Below are positions 35,925 to 45,494 of a DNA stretch of 64,000 nucleotides, piece after piece. The stretch's first letter is position 1, and each line of letters starts with the position of its first letter. Under the pieces are notes generated by a model that was not told where the DNA came from, did no database searches, and saw nothing but the letters and a program-made list of their open reading frames with translations. A program made the translations under genes and the position numbers. The DNA comes from Leptasterias polaris (Eukaryota; Echinodermata; Asteroidea; Forcipulatida; Asteriidae): positions 806,001 to 870,000 of the forward strand of contig JAZGTN010000064.1 of NCBI GenBank assembly GCA_037783415.1, given 5' to 3'.

Positions 35925-36152
35925 TCAATTTCATAGCTCTGCTTACCACTGAATTCTGCGCTTGCGATCACTTTTCTTCGCATACAGGGCATGTGCCGCA
36001 TTTCTGAGCTACATGTACATGTAGCTTTGTAAGCAAGGCGTACGCACGCACACAAGCAACAATTCCCTGCTACTGTGAAATACACTTGCTTGACGTAAGC
36101 ACGGAATTCCCTGTCCGTAAGCACCTAAGCAGAGCCATAAAAATTAGGCCCT
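35925..36152. mobile_element. short inverted-repeat element, GGGCTCAATTTCAT family A
   Basis: Left end GGGCTCAATTTCATAGCTCT and right end AGAGCCATAAAAATTAGGCC are inverse copies, with inner CTGCTTACCACTGAATTCTG and its partner. Related to 29244-29373. It lies upstream of the APC4 start, about 300 bases away. Confidence 0.65.
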
Positions 36153-36337
36153 GATCCCTCCACAAATACTTATATTTAAGTAATTTGATTGATTTGGCTT
36201 ACTGACCACTATCAGAAAACCACCCCCCCCCAAAAAAAAACAAAAAAAACAAAAAGCAACAATGCAAGCTTCAGTGCGAACACTAAATAATAGTGCCAAT
36301 TGGCTCCGCGGTGAAGCCTCTGCTGGGGCCCAAATAA

Positions 36338-36528
36338 AAAACCACAAGGGAAACTGACTGGGTAAATTTTTAATGATTTGGGGTTGAACAAAGACAAATT
36401 GACTAGAGCGGGATTTGAACCAACGACTTCCAGGTTAACATGCCGGCGCTCTACCATCTGAGCTATCTATTCCTATGTTGGCAGTCTCCCTATTTTTTTA
36501 AATATCTTCGTTCGGGGGTGCCTCGATT
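36338..36528 (-). mobile_element. tRNA-derived SINE, family 1
   Basis: Same unit as 3715-4000: CCACAAGGGAAACTGACT tail, B box GGATTTGAAC and A box CATCTGAGCTATCTA on the minus strand. Confidence 0.7.
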
Positions 36529-36529
36529 G

Positions 36530-36770
36530 TAAACTTAGGTGTGATCCCTGGCCACATGGCAGTTAAATGTTGTATGGCTTCTGAATGGCACCCCCAAACA
36601 AAGATATTGAAAAAAATTGGGAGACTGCCAACATAGGATAGATAGCTCAGATGGTAGAGCGCCAGCATGTTTAATACGAAAGACGGTGGTTCAAATCCTG
36701 CTCTAGTCAATTTTCCTTTGTTCAACCCAAAATCAAGTATGATTGATTTACATGTAAGTGTAGAATCCCA
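36530..36770 (+). mobile_element. tRNA-derived SINE, family 1, inverted to its neighbour
   Basis: The plus-strand head GATAGCTCAGATGGTAGAGC and the B box GGTTCAAATCC are followed by the TTTGTTCAACCC body. It sits tail-out against the minus-strand copy, forming an inverted pair. Confidence 0.7.
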
Positions 36771-36953
36771 TGCTTTCAAACGCCAACTCTTTTCTTAAGT
36801 AAGAGCCATAAATAGGGTCTAGATCCCTTCAGAAGCATTTACTGGCCACTAATTTCTGAACACCCACCCCCCCCCCCCCCGAAGAAATAACCCTAAAACA
36901 AAAAAACTAAAACAAACAAACAAAAAAACCAACAGCCTACAGTAATGGAGTGC

Positions 36954-37118
36954 AAAACAATGAAGATAGTGGTAGCACTTAATGACTAAACTAATTAGAT
37001 TAAAAAACTGCATTGAGCTTTTGTAGCAACAACTACTTCATCAGATGCATCATGCATTTTCTTTATACAATTAGTAAAAGTCATTAAGTGCTACCACTAT
37101 CTTCATTGTTTTATCAAC
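36954..37118. mobile_element. 165-bp inverted-repeat element
   Basis: Arms AAAACAATGAAGATAGTGGT and, at the other end, ACCACTATCTTCATTGTTTT continue as AGCACTTAATGACT/AGTCATTAAGTGCT. The stem is about 34 bp with a loop of about 97. Confidence 0.8.
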
Positions 37119-37195
37119 CAGACTAACACGGCCATCTTATTAAAGTAGTACAGTGCGAGAAAGACACCCAACCCCTGATTTAGGACCTTATATTA

Positions 37196-37285
37196 AGTGT
37201 TGTGATAATCGTAATCCTCCATCCTCCTGACGGTCACATCAGACCGTCACGTCGAGAGGTTGGAGGGTTACAATTATCGCAACTA
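37196..37285. mobile_element. hairpin element, GATAATCGTAA family, copy 1
   Basis: Arms GTTGTGATAATCGTAA and TTACAATTATCGCAAC, with inner CCTCCATCCTCCTGACGGTC against GACCGTCACGTCGAGAGG. Related copies lie at 39588-39677 and 56032-56092. Confidence 0.8.
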
Positions 37286-37355
37286 AATAAAGTGTAACAT
37301 CAAAATTATACAAAATGTGTTGTACAAAAAAAAACTTACATTACATTTACAACTA

Positions 37356-37508
37356 ACCCACCTTGTTGGGCTGTAATGGCTCTCTTTTAACATCGGTCTC
37401 ATAACACGATTATGAATGTATCATGAGACAGATTAGACCCAGTTACTGGGTCTAGAGACAGATGTTAAAAGAGAGAGCCATTACACTACAGCCCAACAAG
37501 GTGGGCTA
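37356..37508. mobile_element. 153-bp inverted-repeat element
   Basis: Arms CCCACCTTGTTGGGCTGTA and TACAGCCCAACAAGGTGGG, extended through ATGGCTCTCTTTTAACATC and its inverse. Inner ATTAGACCCAGTTACTGGGTCTAG forms a second hairpin. Confidence 0.8.
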
Positions 37509-37514
37509 ATTTAC

Positions 37515-39400
37515 AACCAAATACAATACATACATACATACATATCAGCATTTATATGAGGCGCCTTTTTCCCAAGGTTACAAAGCGCCTACAGAAGATG
37601 CAACAAAGAAATCCAAACTCAAGATGTTCCAATGTAAAGTGAAGTAAACGAGTCAAGTATTTCTGTACAAGTGAGTCTTAAGTAGTTTCTTGAATTGTTT
37701 ATGTGAAGTTGCATGGCGAAGATGCGATGGTAATGAGTTCCACAGGTTTGGAGCGCTAGCAGAAAAAGCACGCGAACCAGCTCCGGAGACGGTGCGATGT
37801 ACAGCCAAGAGGTTCTCTGAGGAAGAGCGTAGGGAACGCGGTGGGACATACGGTTGTAGCATGTCGGATATGTATGATGGTGACTGGTGGGCAAGGGATT
37901 TGAAGACAAGAAGACAAAGTTTGAAGTCAATTCTGTTTGAGATGGGCAGCCAGTGCAATTTCTGAAATAGTGGTGAAATGTTGTCATGACGACCGGTCTT
38001 AAAGATGAGTCTGGCTGCTTTATTCTGAACTTTCTGGAGACGATTTATGTTTTTCTTTGTGATTCCTTTCAAAAGCGAGTTGCAGTAATCTAGTCTTGAC
38101 AGCACAAGTGATCTAACAACGGAATGACATGTATCCTCATCGATGTATGGACGTATCTTGGCAATATTTCGTAGGTGAAAGTTGGTGTTCTTACTCATTT
38201 GTGCAACATGATCATCCATTGACATCCTGGGATCAAACACAACTCCCAGATTTCGTACCGATTTGGCAGGTGAAATAGTTGTGTTTTCAAAAGTAAACTT
38301 GAGGTGACCAAGAGCTTTACTGGCAGTTTTGGAGGAAATTATGATGAAATCAGTTTTATCCGCGTTAAGTTTGAGTTTGTTGGCCACCATCCAATGCTGA
38401 ATGTCTTTCACACAAGTAGATAAATTGAACAATGCACATTCTGCATCTAACGGGATCTTTGGGTCGATGATGGAGTATATCTGAATATCATCAGCGTACA
38501 TGTGATATAACATATTGTGCTTACGTAGAATTTCCCCAATTGGGACTGTGTAAAGTGTAAAAGACAAAGGTCCAATAACAGAGCCCTGCGGGGTGCCGTA
38601 GTCAAGATTAGTGGTAGTTGAGTCCGCTCCAGGAACATGAACATGGTTAGTGCGACAGTTGAAATAAGATGAAAACCATTGCAAGGCATTACCGGATATA
38701 CCAAAGCTTTCTTGAAAGCGGTGGAGCATGATGTCATGGTCTAGCGTATCAAACGCCGCTGAGAGATCCAACATAACAAACAAAATAGCTTTTTGTTGAT
38801 CAATTGCTTTGAGAACGTGATCCTGTACACTGAGGAGGGCAGTTTCTGTGCTATGTGAATTGCGGTATGCTGACTGGAGTGGTTCAAACAGGTTGTGATG
38901 ATTAATGTGCTCAGTAAGTCTAGCAGAGACAACTTTTTCAATGTATTTTGATATTGATGAGATGCTGGATACAGGACGGTAATTCTTTAGATCATTCCTG
39001 TCAAGTGATGATTTCTTCAAGATAGGAGTCACAATAGCATGGCCTAAAGAATTCGGAAACACACCCTGCTCGAGGGAAGCGTTCACCACTTCTGTCAGTT
39101 TGGGAAGAATGACTGATGAATGTCTTTTCAGCAGCCATGTTGGCAGTGGGTCCAAAGCACACGTCTTGGTTGGTGACTTCATGATGATCCTTAAAAGGTC
39201 ATCTTCAGTGACTGGACGAAAATCATGTAGGAGAGAACCATGAGAAGGAAACTTTCTTCCTTCCAGAGGAGACGATGGATCAATGTGGACATCATCAATT
39301 ATGTTTCGAATCTTCTTCACTTTGTTCAAGAAGAACTCGCTGAACTTCTTTGCAAGTTCCTTCGGACTGTTTGTTTGTAAAATTGTACCAAATGTAGAGT
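37515..39400 (-). mobile_element. CR1/L2-group LINE, 5' truncated, RT frame open
   Basis: Coding sequence plus a 3' end with an ACAT/ATGT run near 37525-37545. No endonuclease region is present, so it is a typical 5'-truncated insertion. It lies between the two host genes. Confidence 0.85.
37653..39329 (-). CDS. LINE ORF2 fragment: reverse transcriptase, 558 aa
   Basis: One uninterrupted minus-strand frame. RT blocks in order: LKNYRPVSSISSISKYIEKV, SAYRNSHSTETALLSVQDHV, MLDLSAAFDTLDHDIML, GTPQGSVIGPLSFTLYT, then the catalytic YADD near 38498-38487, then KLKLNADKTDFIIISSK and VRNLGVVFDPRM. The C-terminal part has LDYCNSLLKGI, LHWLPISNRIDFKLCLLVFK and APNLWNSLPSHLR, typical of CR1/L2 LINEs. 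The start Met is only the first in the truncated frame. All catalytic residues are present, but the N-terminal endonuclease is missing, so it cannot retrotranspose alone. The clean frame suggests a young copy. Confidence 0.9.
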   Translation of the reverse strand: MNKVKKIRNIIDDVHIDPSSPLEGRKFPSHGSLLHDFRPVTEDDLLRIIMKSPTKTCALDPLPTWLLKRHSSVILPKLTEVVNASLEQGVFPNSLGHAIVTPILKKSSLDRNDLKNYRPVSSISSISKYIEKVVSARLTEHINHHNLFEPLQSAYRNSHSTETALLSVQDHVLKAIDQQKAILFVMLDLSAAFDTLDHDIMLHRFQESFGISGNALQWFSSYFNCRTNHVHVPGADSTTTNLDYGTPQGSVIGPLSFTLYTVPIGEILRKHNMLYHMYADDIQIYSIIDPKIPLDAECALFNLSTCVKDIQHWMVANKLKLNADKTDFIIISSKTASKALGHLKFTFENTTISPAKSVRNLGVVFDPRMSMDDHVAQMSKNTNFHLRNIAKIRPYIDEDTCHSVVRSLVLSRLDYCNSLLKGITKKNINRLQKVQNKAARLIFKTGRHDNISPLFQKLHWLPISNRIDFKLCLLVFKSLAHQSPSYISDMLQPYVPPRSLRSSSENLLAVHRTVSGAGSRAFSASAPNLWNSLPSHLRHATSHKQFKKLLKTHLYRNT

Positions 39401-39587
39401 CATTGATAAATTAAAACATTCATAGTAGAGGCCTATATCCTCAAACTCTACCTAGGCCTAGTCCTGCAAAAAAACAGTTACTTGACACAAACTTACAACG
39501 TATAAATAATTAGACCCACTTGCGTGGAACTGGAAGGCCAATATTGTCAAGGATTCACAGAGAGACTTTGGCCACAACAAAGATTGA

Positions 39588-39677
39588 GTTGCGATAATCG
39601 TAAACCCTCCATCCTCCCGACGGAACCCCACCCCTCTGCGGCCGTCGGGAGGATGGAGGGTTTACGATTATCACAAC
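39588..39677. mobile_element. hairpin element, GATAATCGTAA family, copy 2
   Basis: Arms GTTGCGATAATCGTAAACCC and GGGTTTACGATTATCACAAC, extended by TCCATCCTCCCGACGG and its inverse. The stem is about 36 bp and nearly perfect. Confidence 0.85.
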
Positions 39678-40507
39678 TAAACAAAGATTATGAATGTATC
39701 ATGATTACAGATTAGCAGTTCCAATAATGATGACTGAGTAGTCAGTAGTGAGTATGATTCCTGACTGTAAAGTGTATGCAAGGCCAATGTTTTTTATACC
39801 ACAGAGAAATGTCATTTCTCTATGTTTATATAGTTATTATACCTACGTAAAAAATACCACAATCCACAGTTTCTCTTTATGAAGATTCAGCGCAAACTCT
39901 TCATCGGTACGAGGAAGAATGGGATGCACACACAGGAGGATCGCACTAATTAATTAAGAGTAAGACTAATTCAATAGTTTTGCCATTGCCAGAAGATCGA
40001 AGCTCAAAGTCAAACTTCTTCGAATTAACCGCTTGTTATTGAACACAAACACAGCGCCTTGCGCATATTGAAGTTTGCGTGCGCACATTGAAACTTGCAC
40101 AAGTTTGAAATTAATGCGCTCTCTCTCTCTCACAGACGTATGAAGCTAAACCACGAACTACAACCATGCACGTTCTATGGTAACTGCCGCTGGTTCCCTG
40201 TTTCTCATTTGATTTATGAACAGTGTATGTGCTGTTGGAACCAGTGCTCGGTTAGTCTCTTGTCCGTGTCGTTTTCTCTTCAGTCAAGATGAGAATCATG
40301 AATATTAAAGAACTATACTAATTTATTCTGACGACCCCACAACCCCATGGCGTTTTCTCTACAGTTGAGTCATGGTGAGAATCATGAATATTAATGTCCA
40401 TAATAAATAATTCGGACGACCCCACAACCACCACATGTACGTGAACGCTGGCGTGTGTATAGGGGAAAAGCGAATCATACATGCAGCTGTGTATCAGACC
40501 ATGAGAT
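39678..40507. other. intergenic, nothing firmly recognised
   Basis: A local direct duplication GAGAATCATGAATATTAA with following CGACCCCACAACC occurs near 40290-40345 and 40376-40430. Otherwise no element ends or genes. Confidence 0.4.
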
Positions 40508-40654
40508 GTTATTTTTCTTGTCGTTATTGTACGACAGGTGAACGACGCTCATTAGAGCGCATTCTTATGTATTACGTAATCCATTCGGAAACGGTTGCTA
40601 TATATTCACTGAATATTTATTGTTCAAATCATTCTCGGTTGAGCAGCTATAACC
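40508..40654 (+). repeat. split direct repeat A1
   Basis: 147 bases starting GTTATTTTTCTTGTCG and ending GCAGCTATAACC, identical to 43609-43755. The left terminus of the element. Confidence 0.92.
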
Positions 40655-40697
40655 TCGCTTCACGAAATTTCGTCCAGTTCAAAAATAAGAGAAATAC

Positions 40698-41348
40698 ATG
40701 ATGTCCACTCCAGAAAATGCCTCAAATCAAGAGATTTTGCTTGCAATAAGACATTTGGCAAGCTCTATTGACTCGAAGGTCGAATCCGCGTTCAAGAAGC
40801 AACGCACGGCAGGAGACGACGCCTTCGATTTTAAGAGCGACGGCAACAAAGACCAGTTCAAGCACTCGGAGAAAATCGAGGCGTTAGCCGAATCCTCCTT
40901 GGCTTCTCTCAATGTCGGCGACATTGACACGGCAAAAAGGCTACTCCAGGGTATTATGGACGCTGTCAAACAACGAAAAAAGCTTATTAAGCTGGCAGAC
41001 CGTTCCTCTCAAGGATGGGCAACAGTTAAGGAATACGTCACTGATGTCCTCGCAGATGACTCCGACGACGAAAAAAGGCTCAAGAAAGCAGAAAAATCGG
41101 CAGCAGTCAGGAAGGCAGAGAATGCAAAGAAAGCCAAGGCCAAGCCTCGTCAGTTCTCCGCTCGCCAAGCTGCTGCTCCTTATTCTTTTCGTCCCTTCGG
41201 GACCAGTACATCTTACCGCACAGATTACCGCACATGTTTCCAGTGTGGGATTGCCGGCCACGTCCGCACCAGCTGCCCCTCCCTACGAGTCCTCCGGCAG
41301 ACGAGACAACCAACAGTCCAAGGAGTCTCTGACACAGCCCACCTATAG
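40698..41348 (+). CDS. PAT-type element gag-like protein
   Basis: 216 codons. A Lys/Glu-rich helical region around residues 100-155 is followed by a CCHC zinc knuckle, CFQCGIAGHVRTSC, near residues 179-192. This is the expected nucleocapsid-like motif for RNA binding. ATG at 40698 is followed at once by a second Met, and the A1 repeat ends 43 bases upstream. The stop at 41346-41348 is 10 bases before the ATG of the next ORF, which is in the +1 frame. That next frame is open back to 40912 and overlaps this ORF, so a shift could fuse the two products. Confidence 0.85.
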   Translation: MMSTPENASNQEILLAIRHLASSIDSKVESAFKKQRTAGDDAFDFKSDGNKDQFKHSEKIEALAESSLASLNVGDIDTAKRLLQGIMDAVKQRKKLIKLADRSSQGWATVKEYVTDVLADDSDDEKRLKKAEKSAAVRKAENAKKAKAKPRQFSARQAAAPYSFRPFGTSTSYRTDYRTCFQCGIAGHVRTSCPSLRVLRQTRQPTVQGVSDTAHL

Positions 41349-41358
41349 AGACTGGGAG

Positions 41359-43329
41359 ATGGAAGCTTCCCTCACAGCCAAAGACGTACCCACAGGGGTA
41401 AAAGGTAAACTGAAACCTCGCGTTTCGTATTGGAGAGATTACCTTAAAGCCAGTCATTTTATACTGGATGTCATTGAATCAGGTTACAAGCTACCATTTT
41501 ATTTGGAACCCCCGCCTGTATATCTGAAAAACAATAGATCTAGTTTAGATAATTCTCACTTTGTCGAGACGGCTATCACCGACTTGATTAGTAAAAAATG
41601 CATAGTTGAAACTTCCTCCATTCCTTATTGTTGTAACCCCCTGACAGTAGCCGAAAGTAAGAAACTCCGCTTGGTGCTAGATTTGAGACACCCAAATAAA
41701 TTTCTTTGGAAAACAAAATTCAAATACGAAGACTTGCACCATATTGCTCCATCCCTAGCTCAAGATCAATTTTATTTTTCATTTGACTTGGAATCAGGCT
41801 ATCATCATGTTGATATATTTCCACCACACCAGAAATATTTAGGTTTTTCGTGGCTTCACCTTGATTCAGTGCTAAGATATTATACTTTCTCAGTTCTTCC
41901 TTTTGGTTTAAGCAGCGCCTGTCACCTATTCACCAAACTCAACAGACCTCTCGTTAATTTCTGGCGCAGGCAAGGAATCCAGGCATTTATGTACATAGAT
42001 GATGGCCTTATTATATCATCTGACCTTAAATCCGCAATAGCAAACAGGTCCATCGTTCAAAACACAATCCGAAGCAGCGGTTTCATCCCTAGCAAAACTA
42101 AATGCTTATGGGAACCTACAAATAAAATAAAATTCTTAGGCCTCATCATAGATTCTGAGGCATTTCAGTTTAGCATTCCCAGGCCAAAGCTAGATAACCT
42201 CCTTGTCACAATTTCAACAATCCTCTCAATTAACAAAGCCGAAGGTATTGTACCAGTAAAGCTCCTGGCATGTTTTACGGGGCAAATCATATCAATGTCC
42301 CCAGCCCTGGGTCCAGTAGCTAGACTAATGACCCGCGACTCATACAGAACCACTGAATCCAGATTTACTTGGTCAGACTCGATAATTCTCCGGGACTCGA
42401 CAGTCTCCGAGTTACAATTTTGGTCCCAAAACATAGTTTCGTTAAATGGTTACACCATCCAATTACAACTTGCACCTTCCATGACTGTTTACTCCGATGC
42501 CAGCAACACCGGTTACGGTGGCTATGTGGAAAACCGCCCACACTTAAAATTCCACGGCACTTGGTCAGTTTCAGAGAAACTTAATAGTTCAACTTGGCGA
42601 GAGTTAGCCGCAGTTTATTGCATATTGTCCAAATTACAGAGTCTGTCCTCTCACCAAGTCATTAAATGGTATACCGACAATTCTAACGTTCCAAAAATAA
42701 TGACGTGTGGCAGCACCAAAACCAATCTTCACAACCTTGCACTTTCAATATTTTACTTGGCTAAAAGGCAAAAGTACATAATTTTACCCGAGTGGTTACC
42801 AAGAAACGAAAACAAGCTAGCGGATCAAATCAGCAAATTTCAAGATTTTGACGATTGGTCCGTTGATATTACATCATTCAGTGAAATAGACAACACGTGG
42901 GGTCCCCATTCAATCGACCGATTTGCATCACCTCACAACACTAAGATTAGGAGATTTAATGCAAGATTCTGGTGCAAAGGGGTCAGTGGCGTAGATGCTT
43001 TTTGCCAGAGCTGGGCAAACGAGAACAACTATTTTTGCCCCCCTGTATCCCTCATAATACAGGCGTTCAAGCGCATCATTGAAAACAATGTAACCGGCAC
43101 GATGGTCGTTCCGAATTGGCCCACAGCCTCATTCTGGCCGATAATATGCCCAGACGGCGTACATTTACACCCGTGTATAAAGGATTCGAGACTAATGTAC
43201 ATTTCATTTAACCCTCCCTCTTTGGGATTAAATTCCGCATTCCAGATGAGCCCTTCTTTCTCGTGTCTGATCTTACGATTCGAACACACGCATTCCTCTA
43301 GACCTCAGATCGTGCAATTTGCACATTGA
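41359..43329 (+). CDS. PAT-type element reverse transcriptase / RNase H, with methyltransferase-like tail
   Basis: 656 codons from ATG 41359 (MEASLTAKD). RT core: KLRLVLDLRHPNKFL, FYFSFDLESGYHHVDIFP, FSVLPFGLSSACHLFTK and catalytic YIDDG at 41992-42006. RNase H: Asp in VYSDASNTGYGGYV, Glu in WRELAAVY, Asp in KWYTDNSNV, and the NKLADQISK end. Beyond, WGPHSIDRFASPHNTKIRRF, then NNYFCPPVSLI and VVPNWPTASFWP resemble the Dam-like methyltransferase segment reported downstream of RNase H in DIRS and PAT elements; I infer this from position and the CPP motif only. An earlier start in the open frame at 40912 is possible by frameshift from gag. All frames are intact. Confidence 0.9.
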   Translation: MEASLTAKDVPTGVKGKLKPRVSYWRDYLKASHFILDVIESGYKLPFYLEPPPVYLKNNRSSLDNSHFVETAITDLISKKCIVETSSIPYCCNPLTVAESKKLRLVLDLRHPNKFLWKTKFKYEDLHHIAPSLAQDQFYFSFDLESGYHHVDIFPPHQKYLGFSWLHLDSVLRYYTFSVLPFGLSSACHLFTKLNRPLVNFWRRQGIQAFMYIDDGLIISSDLKSAIANRSIVQNTIRSSGFIPSKTKCLWEPTNKIKFLGLIIDSEAFQFSIPRPKLDNLLVTISTILSINKAEGIVPVKLLACFTGQIISMSPALGPVARLMTRDSYRTTESRFTWSDSIILRDSTVSELQFWSQNIVSLNGYTIQLQLAPSMTVYSDASNTGYGGYVENRPHLKFHGTWSVSEKLNSSTWRELAAVYCILSKLQSLSSHQVIKWYTDNSNVPKIMTCGSTKTNLHNLALSIFYLAKRQKYIILPEWLPRNENKLADQISKFQDFDDWSVDITSFSEIDNTWGPHSIDRFASPHNTKIRRFNARFWCKGVSGVDAFCQSWANENNYFCPPVSLIIQAFKRIIENNVTGTMVVPNWPTASFWPIICPDGVHLHPCIKDSRLMYISFNPPSLGLNSAFQMSPSFSCLILRFEHTHSSRPQIVQFAH

Positions 43330-43451
43330 TCAGGCTTTTACGGCCAGTGCCGATTTGCGTGCATTACTGAAACGGTTGTTTATAACCGTTGAAATTGTTG
43401 ACACTCCAGCTTGGCCGTTTAGGCTTTACCCTTTTTTTGGCGTTTCTCATG

Positions 43452-43609
43452 GTATGTATGTAGGTTGCGAGGCAACAAGCAGCTCCACCATACCAGTTGT
43501 TCACAAATCGTTCTCCACTGTTTCTTAATTATTGTTGTCACAATTATGTGCTCATGAGGGAGATATAGACAAGAAAATTATTTTCTTTCGGAAGTATGAA
43601 GAAAGAAAG
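43452..43609 (+). repeat. split direct repeat B1
   Basis: 158 bases starting GTATGTATGTAGGTTGCG, identical to 45337-45494. It joins A2 directly, sharing one base. Confidence 0.92.
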
Positions 43610-43755
43610 TTATTTTTCTTGTCGTTATTGTACGACAGGTGAACGACGCTCATTAGAGCGCATTCTTATGTATTACGTAATCCATTCGGAAACGGTTGCT
43701 ATATATTCACTGAATATTTATTGTTCAAATCATTCTCGGTTGAGCAGCTATAACC
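43609..43755 (+). repeat. split direct repeat A2
   Basis: Second copy of A1. B1 plus A2 form a 304-bp internal block, half of which is found at each end of the element. In models of PAT/DIRS replication this junction templates circle closure. Confidence 0.92.
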
Positions 43756-44277
43756 CCTTTCCCCATACCCCGCCCATACCCGCAATTGCAAACGGCAGTG
43801 CATTGCCGCACAGAATTCATAGACTTGCTTATTAAAAAGGGGTGCGCGACCCCGTCCAATGTCCAGGTCGCGTCCACGGTTCCTCCACGAGTTGGGGGTT
43901 TTACGTGGCCACCGAGCGCTGAGCAATCAGACTGACGTTGGCATTAAGAAGTCTACCGTTGCATTATACCCCCCCCCCCCCTCCCATATTACATTCTGAA
44001 GATATTACACTTGATTGTATATTTCAATTTGTTTTAAAGAATCTTGCTAGTTGGAATGGCATTGAATCGCTCGGCCTTAGCGCCGGTTTAAATTTATATT
44101 TTGAATTGTTTTTGTATCTCAGATCATGCGATGAAAACCTTTTACGGGTATTAAAAGCAAATTTTGCCGCTGTGTTTTTTGTTTTTCTATATTACAGATA
44201 GATGGATAGAATTGTCCGAAAGACTAATTGACCCCAGCCTGCGGCACACCAATATTAAACTCCTTCCGACACTCCTC

Positions 44278-45189
44278 ATGTCCGCAAAAGCACCATCAAC
44301 CACGAAAAAGTACAGCGCATCCTGGAGAAAGTGGGAGACCTGGGCATTGTCCAAGTCTGGAGTAACAGTTTTTCCAACCCAACCGCTGGATTTCGCCCTG
44401 TACATATCGTCACTCCTTCCATATACGCGGAAATCCGCAGCAGACTCTGCATCAGCCGCAGTCAGCTGGGCACACAGTTTAGCCGGACTACCATCTCCTA
44501 CTGACAGTCCATTAGTGAAAACGGCCCTACAAGGCTACCGGAGATTAACAGCGGCAGCCCCCAAAAGAAAAGAGCCAGTAACACCTGAGATAATGGCAAA
44601 CCTGTATCGTGTCCACGGACAATCTGAGGCAGGCCTAGATGACCTGCGCATATTGTTTGTATGTTTTGTTTCCTACGCTGGTTTTTTACGCTACAGTGAC
44701 ATTAGCAATGTAAAAAGAAAGGATTGTGATATTTTGGAAGATAGGTTAGTCATACACCTCACTAAATCAAAAACAGACCAATTTCGCCAGGGCAACGATA
44801 TCACCATCGCCAGAACATTAAAACCAACCTGCCCAGTCGTTATTACAGAACGGTACTTCCACGCCTTGGGTGATCCACCTAATTCCTCCCTACCAGTACT
44901 TCGTAGATTAGTGCGTACAAAAAGTGGTCTTATCCCAACAACTCATGGGCTCAGTTACACTAGAACAAGGGAAATAGTGCTTGAAGCTCTAAAGCCTTTC
45001 GTCCCAGACATTCATAGTTTTGGCCTCCATAGCCTGAGATCGGGAGGCGCATCCGCCGCCTCCAACGCCCAAATTCCATCTCACCTAATATCTAAGCATG
45101 GAAGGTGGAAAACCGACAAATCTAGAAACGCTTACATCAAAAGCGATCTCAAGACAATTATGCTTCCCTCAACGGTGCTGGGAATTTGA
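44278..45189 (+). CDS. PAT-type element tyrosine recombinase
   Basis: 303 codons from ATG 44278 (MSAKAPSTTKKYSASW). The frame is open back to 44164, but that part looks like a pyrimidine tract with an acceptor (CTATATTACAG, ending 44197), so upstream codons may be intronic. The N-terminal SAM-like fold has STTKKYSASWRKWETWA. Catalytic features: Arg in AGFLRYSDISNV, HxxR in GLHSLRSGGASAA, then SKHGRWKTDKSRNAYI with a His/Trp and the nucleophile Tyr. It would integrate the circular DNA copy, replacing the integrase of LTR elements. Same strand as RT, and placed between B1A2 and B2. Confidence 0.92.
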   Translation: MSAKAPSTTKKYSASWRKWETWALSKSGVTVFPTQPLDFALYISSLLPYTRKSAADSASAAVSWAHSLAGLPSPTDSPLVKTALQGYRRLTAAAPKRKEPVTPEIMANLYRVHGQSEAGLDDLRILFVCFVSYAGFLRYSDISNVKRKDCDILEDRLVIHLTKSKTDQFRQGNDITIARTLKPTCPVVITERYFHALGDPPNSSLPVLRRLVRTKSGLIPTTHGLSYTRTREIVLEALKPFVPDIHSFGLHSLRSGGASAASNAQIPSHLISKHGRWKTDKSRNAYIKSDLKTIMLPSTVLGI

Positions 45190-45336
45190 ATCGAGTATTA
45201 TTATAGTCCTATAGCAACATCCTGTTAATTTAATAATTATTATTTAATATTTATTGTTGAATCGTGAGGCACTGTGAATTTATCACAGCAAAAGTGGGCT
45301 TTTACAGCCGAAAGAAGAAATGAATAAATGAATAAA

Positions 45337-45494
45337 GTATGTATGTAGGTTGCGAGGCAACAAGCAGCTCCACCATACCAGTTGTTCACAAATCGTTCTC
45401 CACTGTTTCTTAATTATTGTTGTCACAATTATGTGCTCATGAGGGAGATATAGACAAGAAAATTATTTTCTTTCGGAAGTATGAAGAAAGAAAG
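45337..45494 (+). repeat. split direct repeat B2
   Basis: Right terminus of the PAT-type element, identical by eye to B1. Confidence 0.92.

Larger units (their letters stand above)
40508..45494 (+). mobile_element. PAT-type (DIRS order) tyrosine-recombinase retrotransposon, complete
   Basis: Split direct repeats define the element. A1 (40508-40654) equals A2 (43609-43755) and B1 (43452-43609) equals B2 (45337-45494); by eye both pairs are identical. The order is A1, gag-like ORF, RT/RNase H ORF, B1A2, tyrosine recombinase, B2. This is the split-repeat plan known for PAT-like elements, in contrast to the inverted repeats of DIRS-1. No target duplication is expected or seen. Identical repeats and open frames suggest a recent insertion. 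Length 4987 bp. Confidence 0.9.

Noticed and set aside
40912..41358. RT ORF starting at 40912
   Set aside because: The stretch overlaps gag in another frame and has no RT similarity; it could be reached only by frameshift, so ATG 41359 is preferred.
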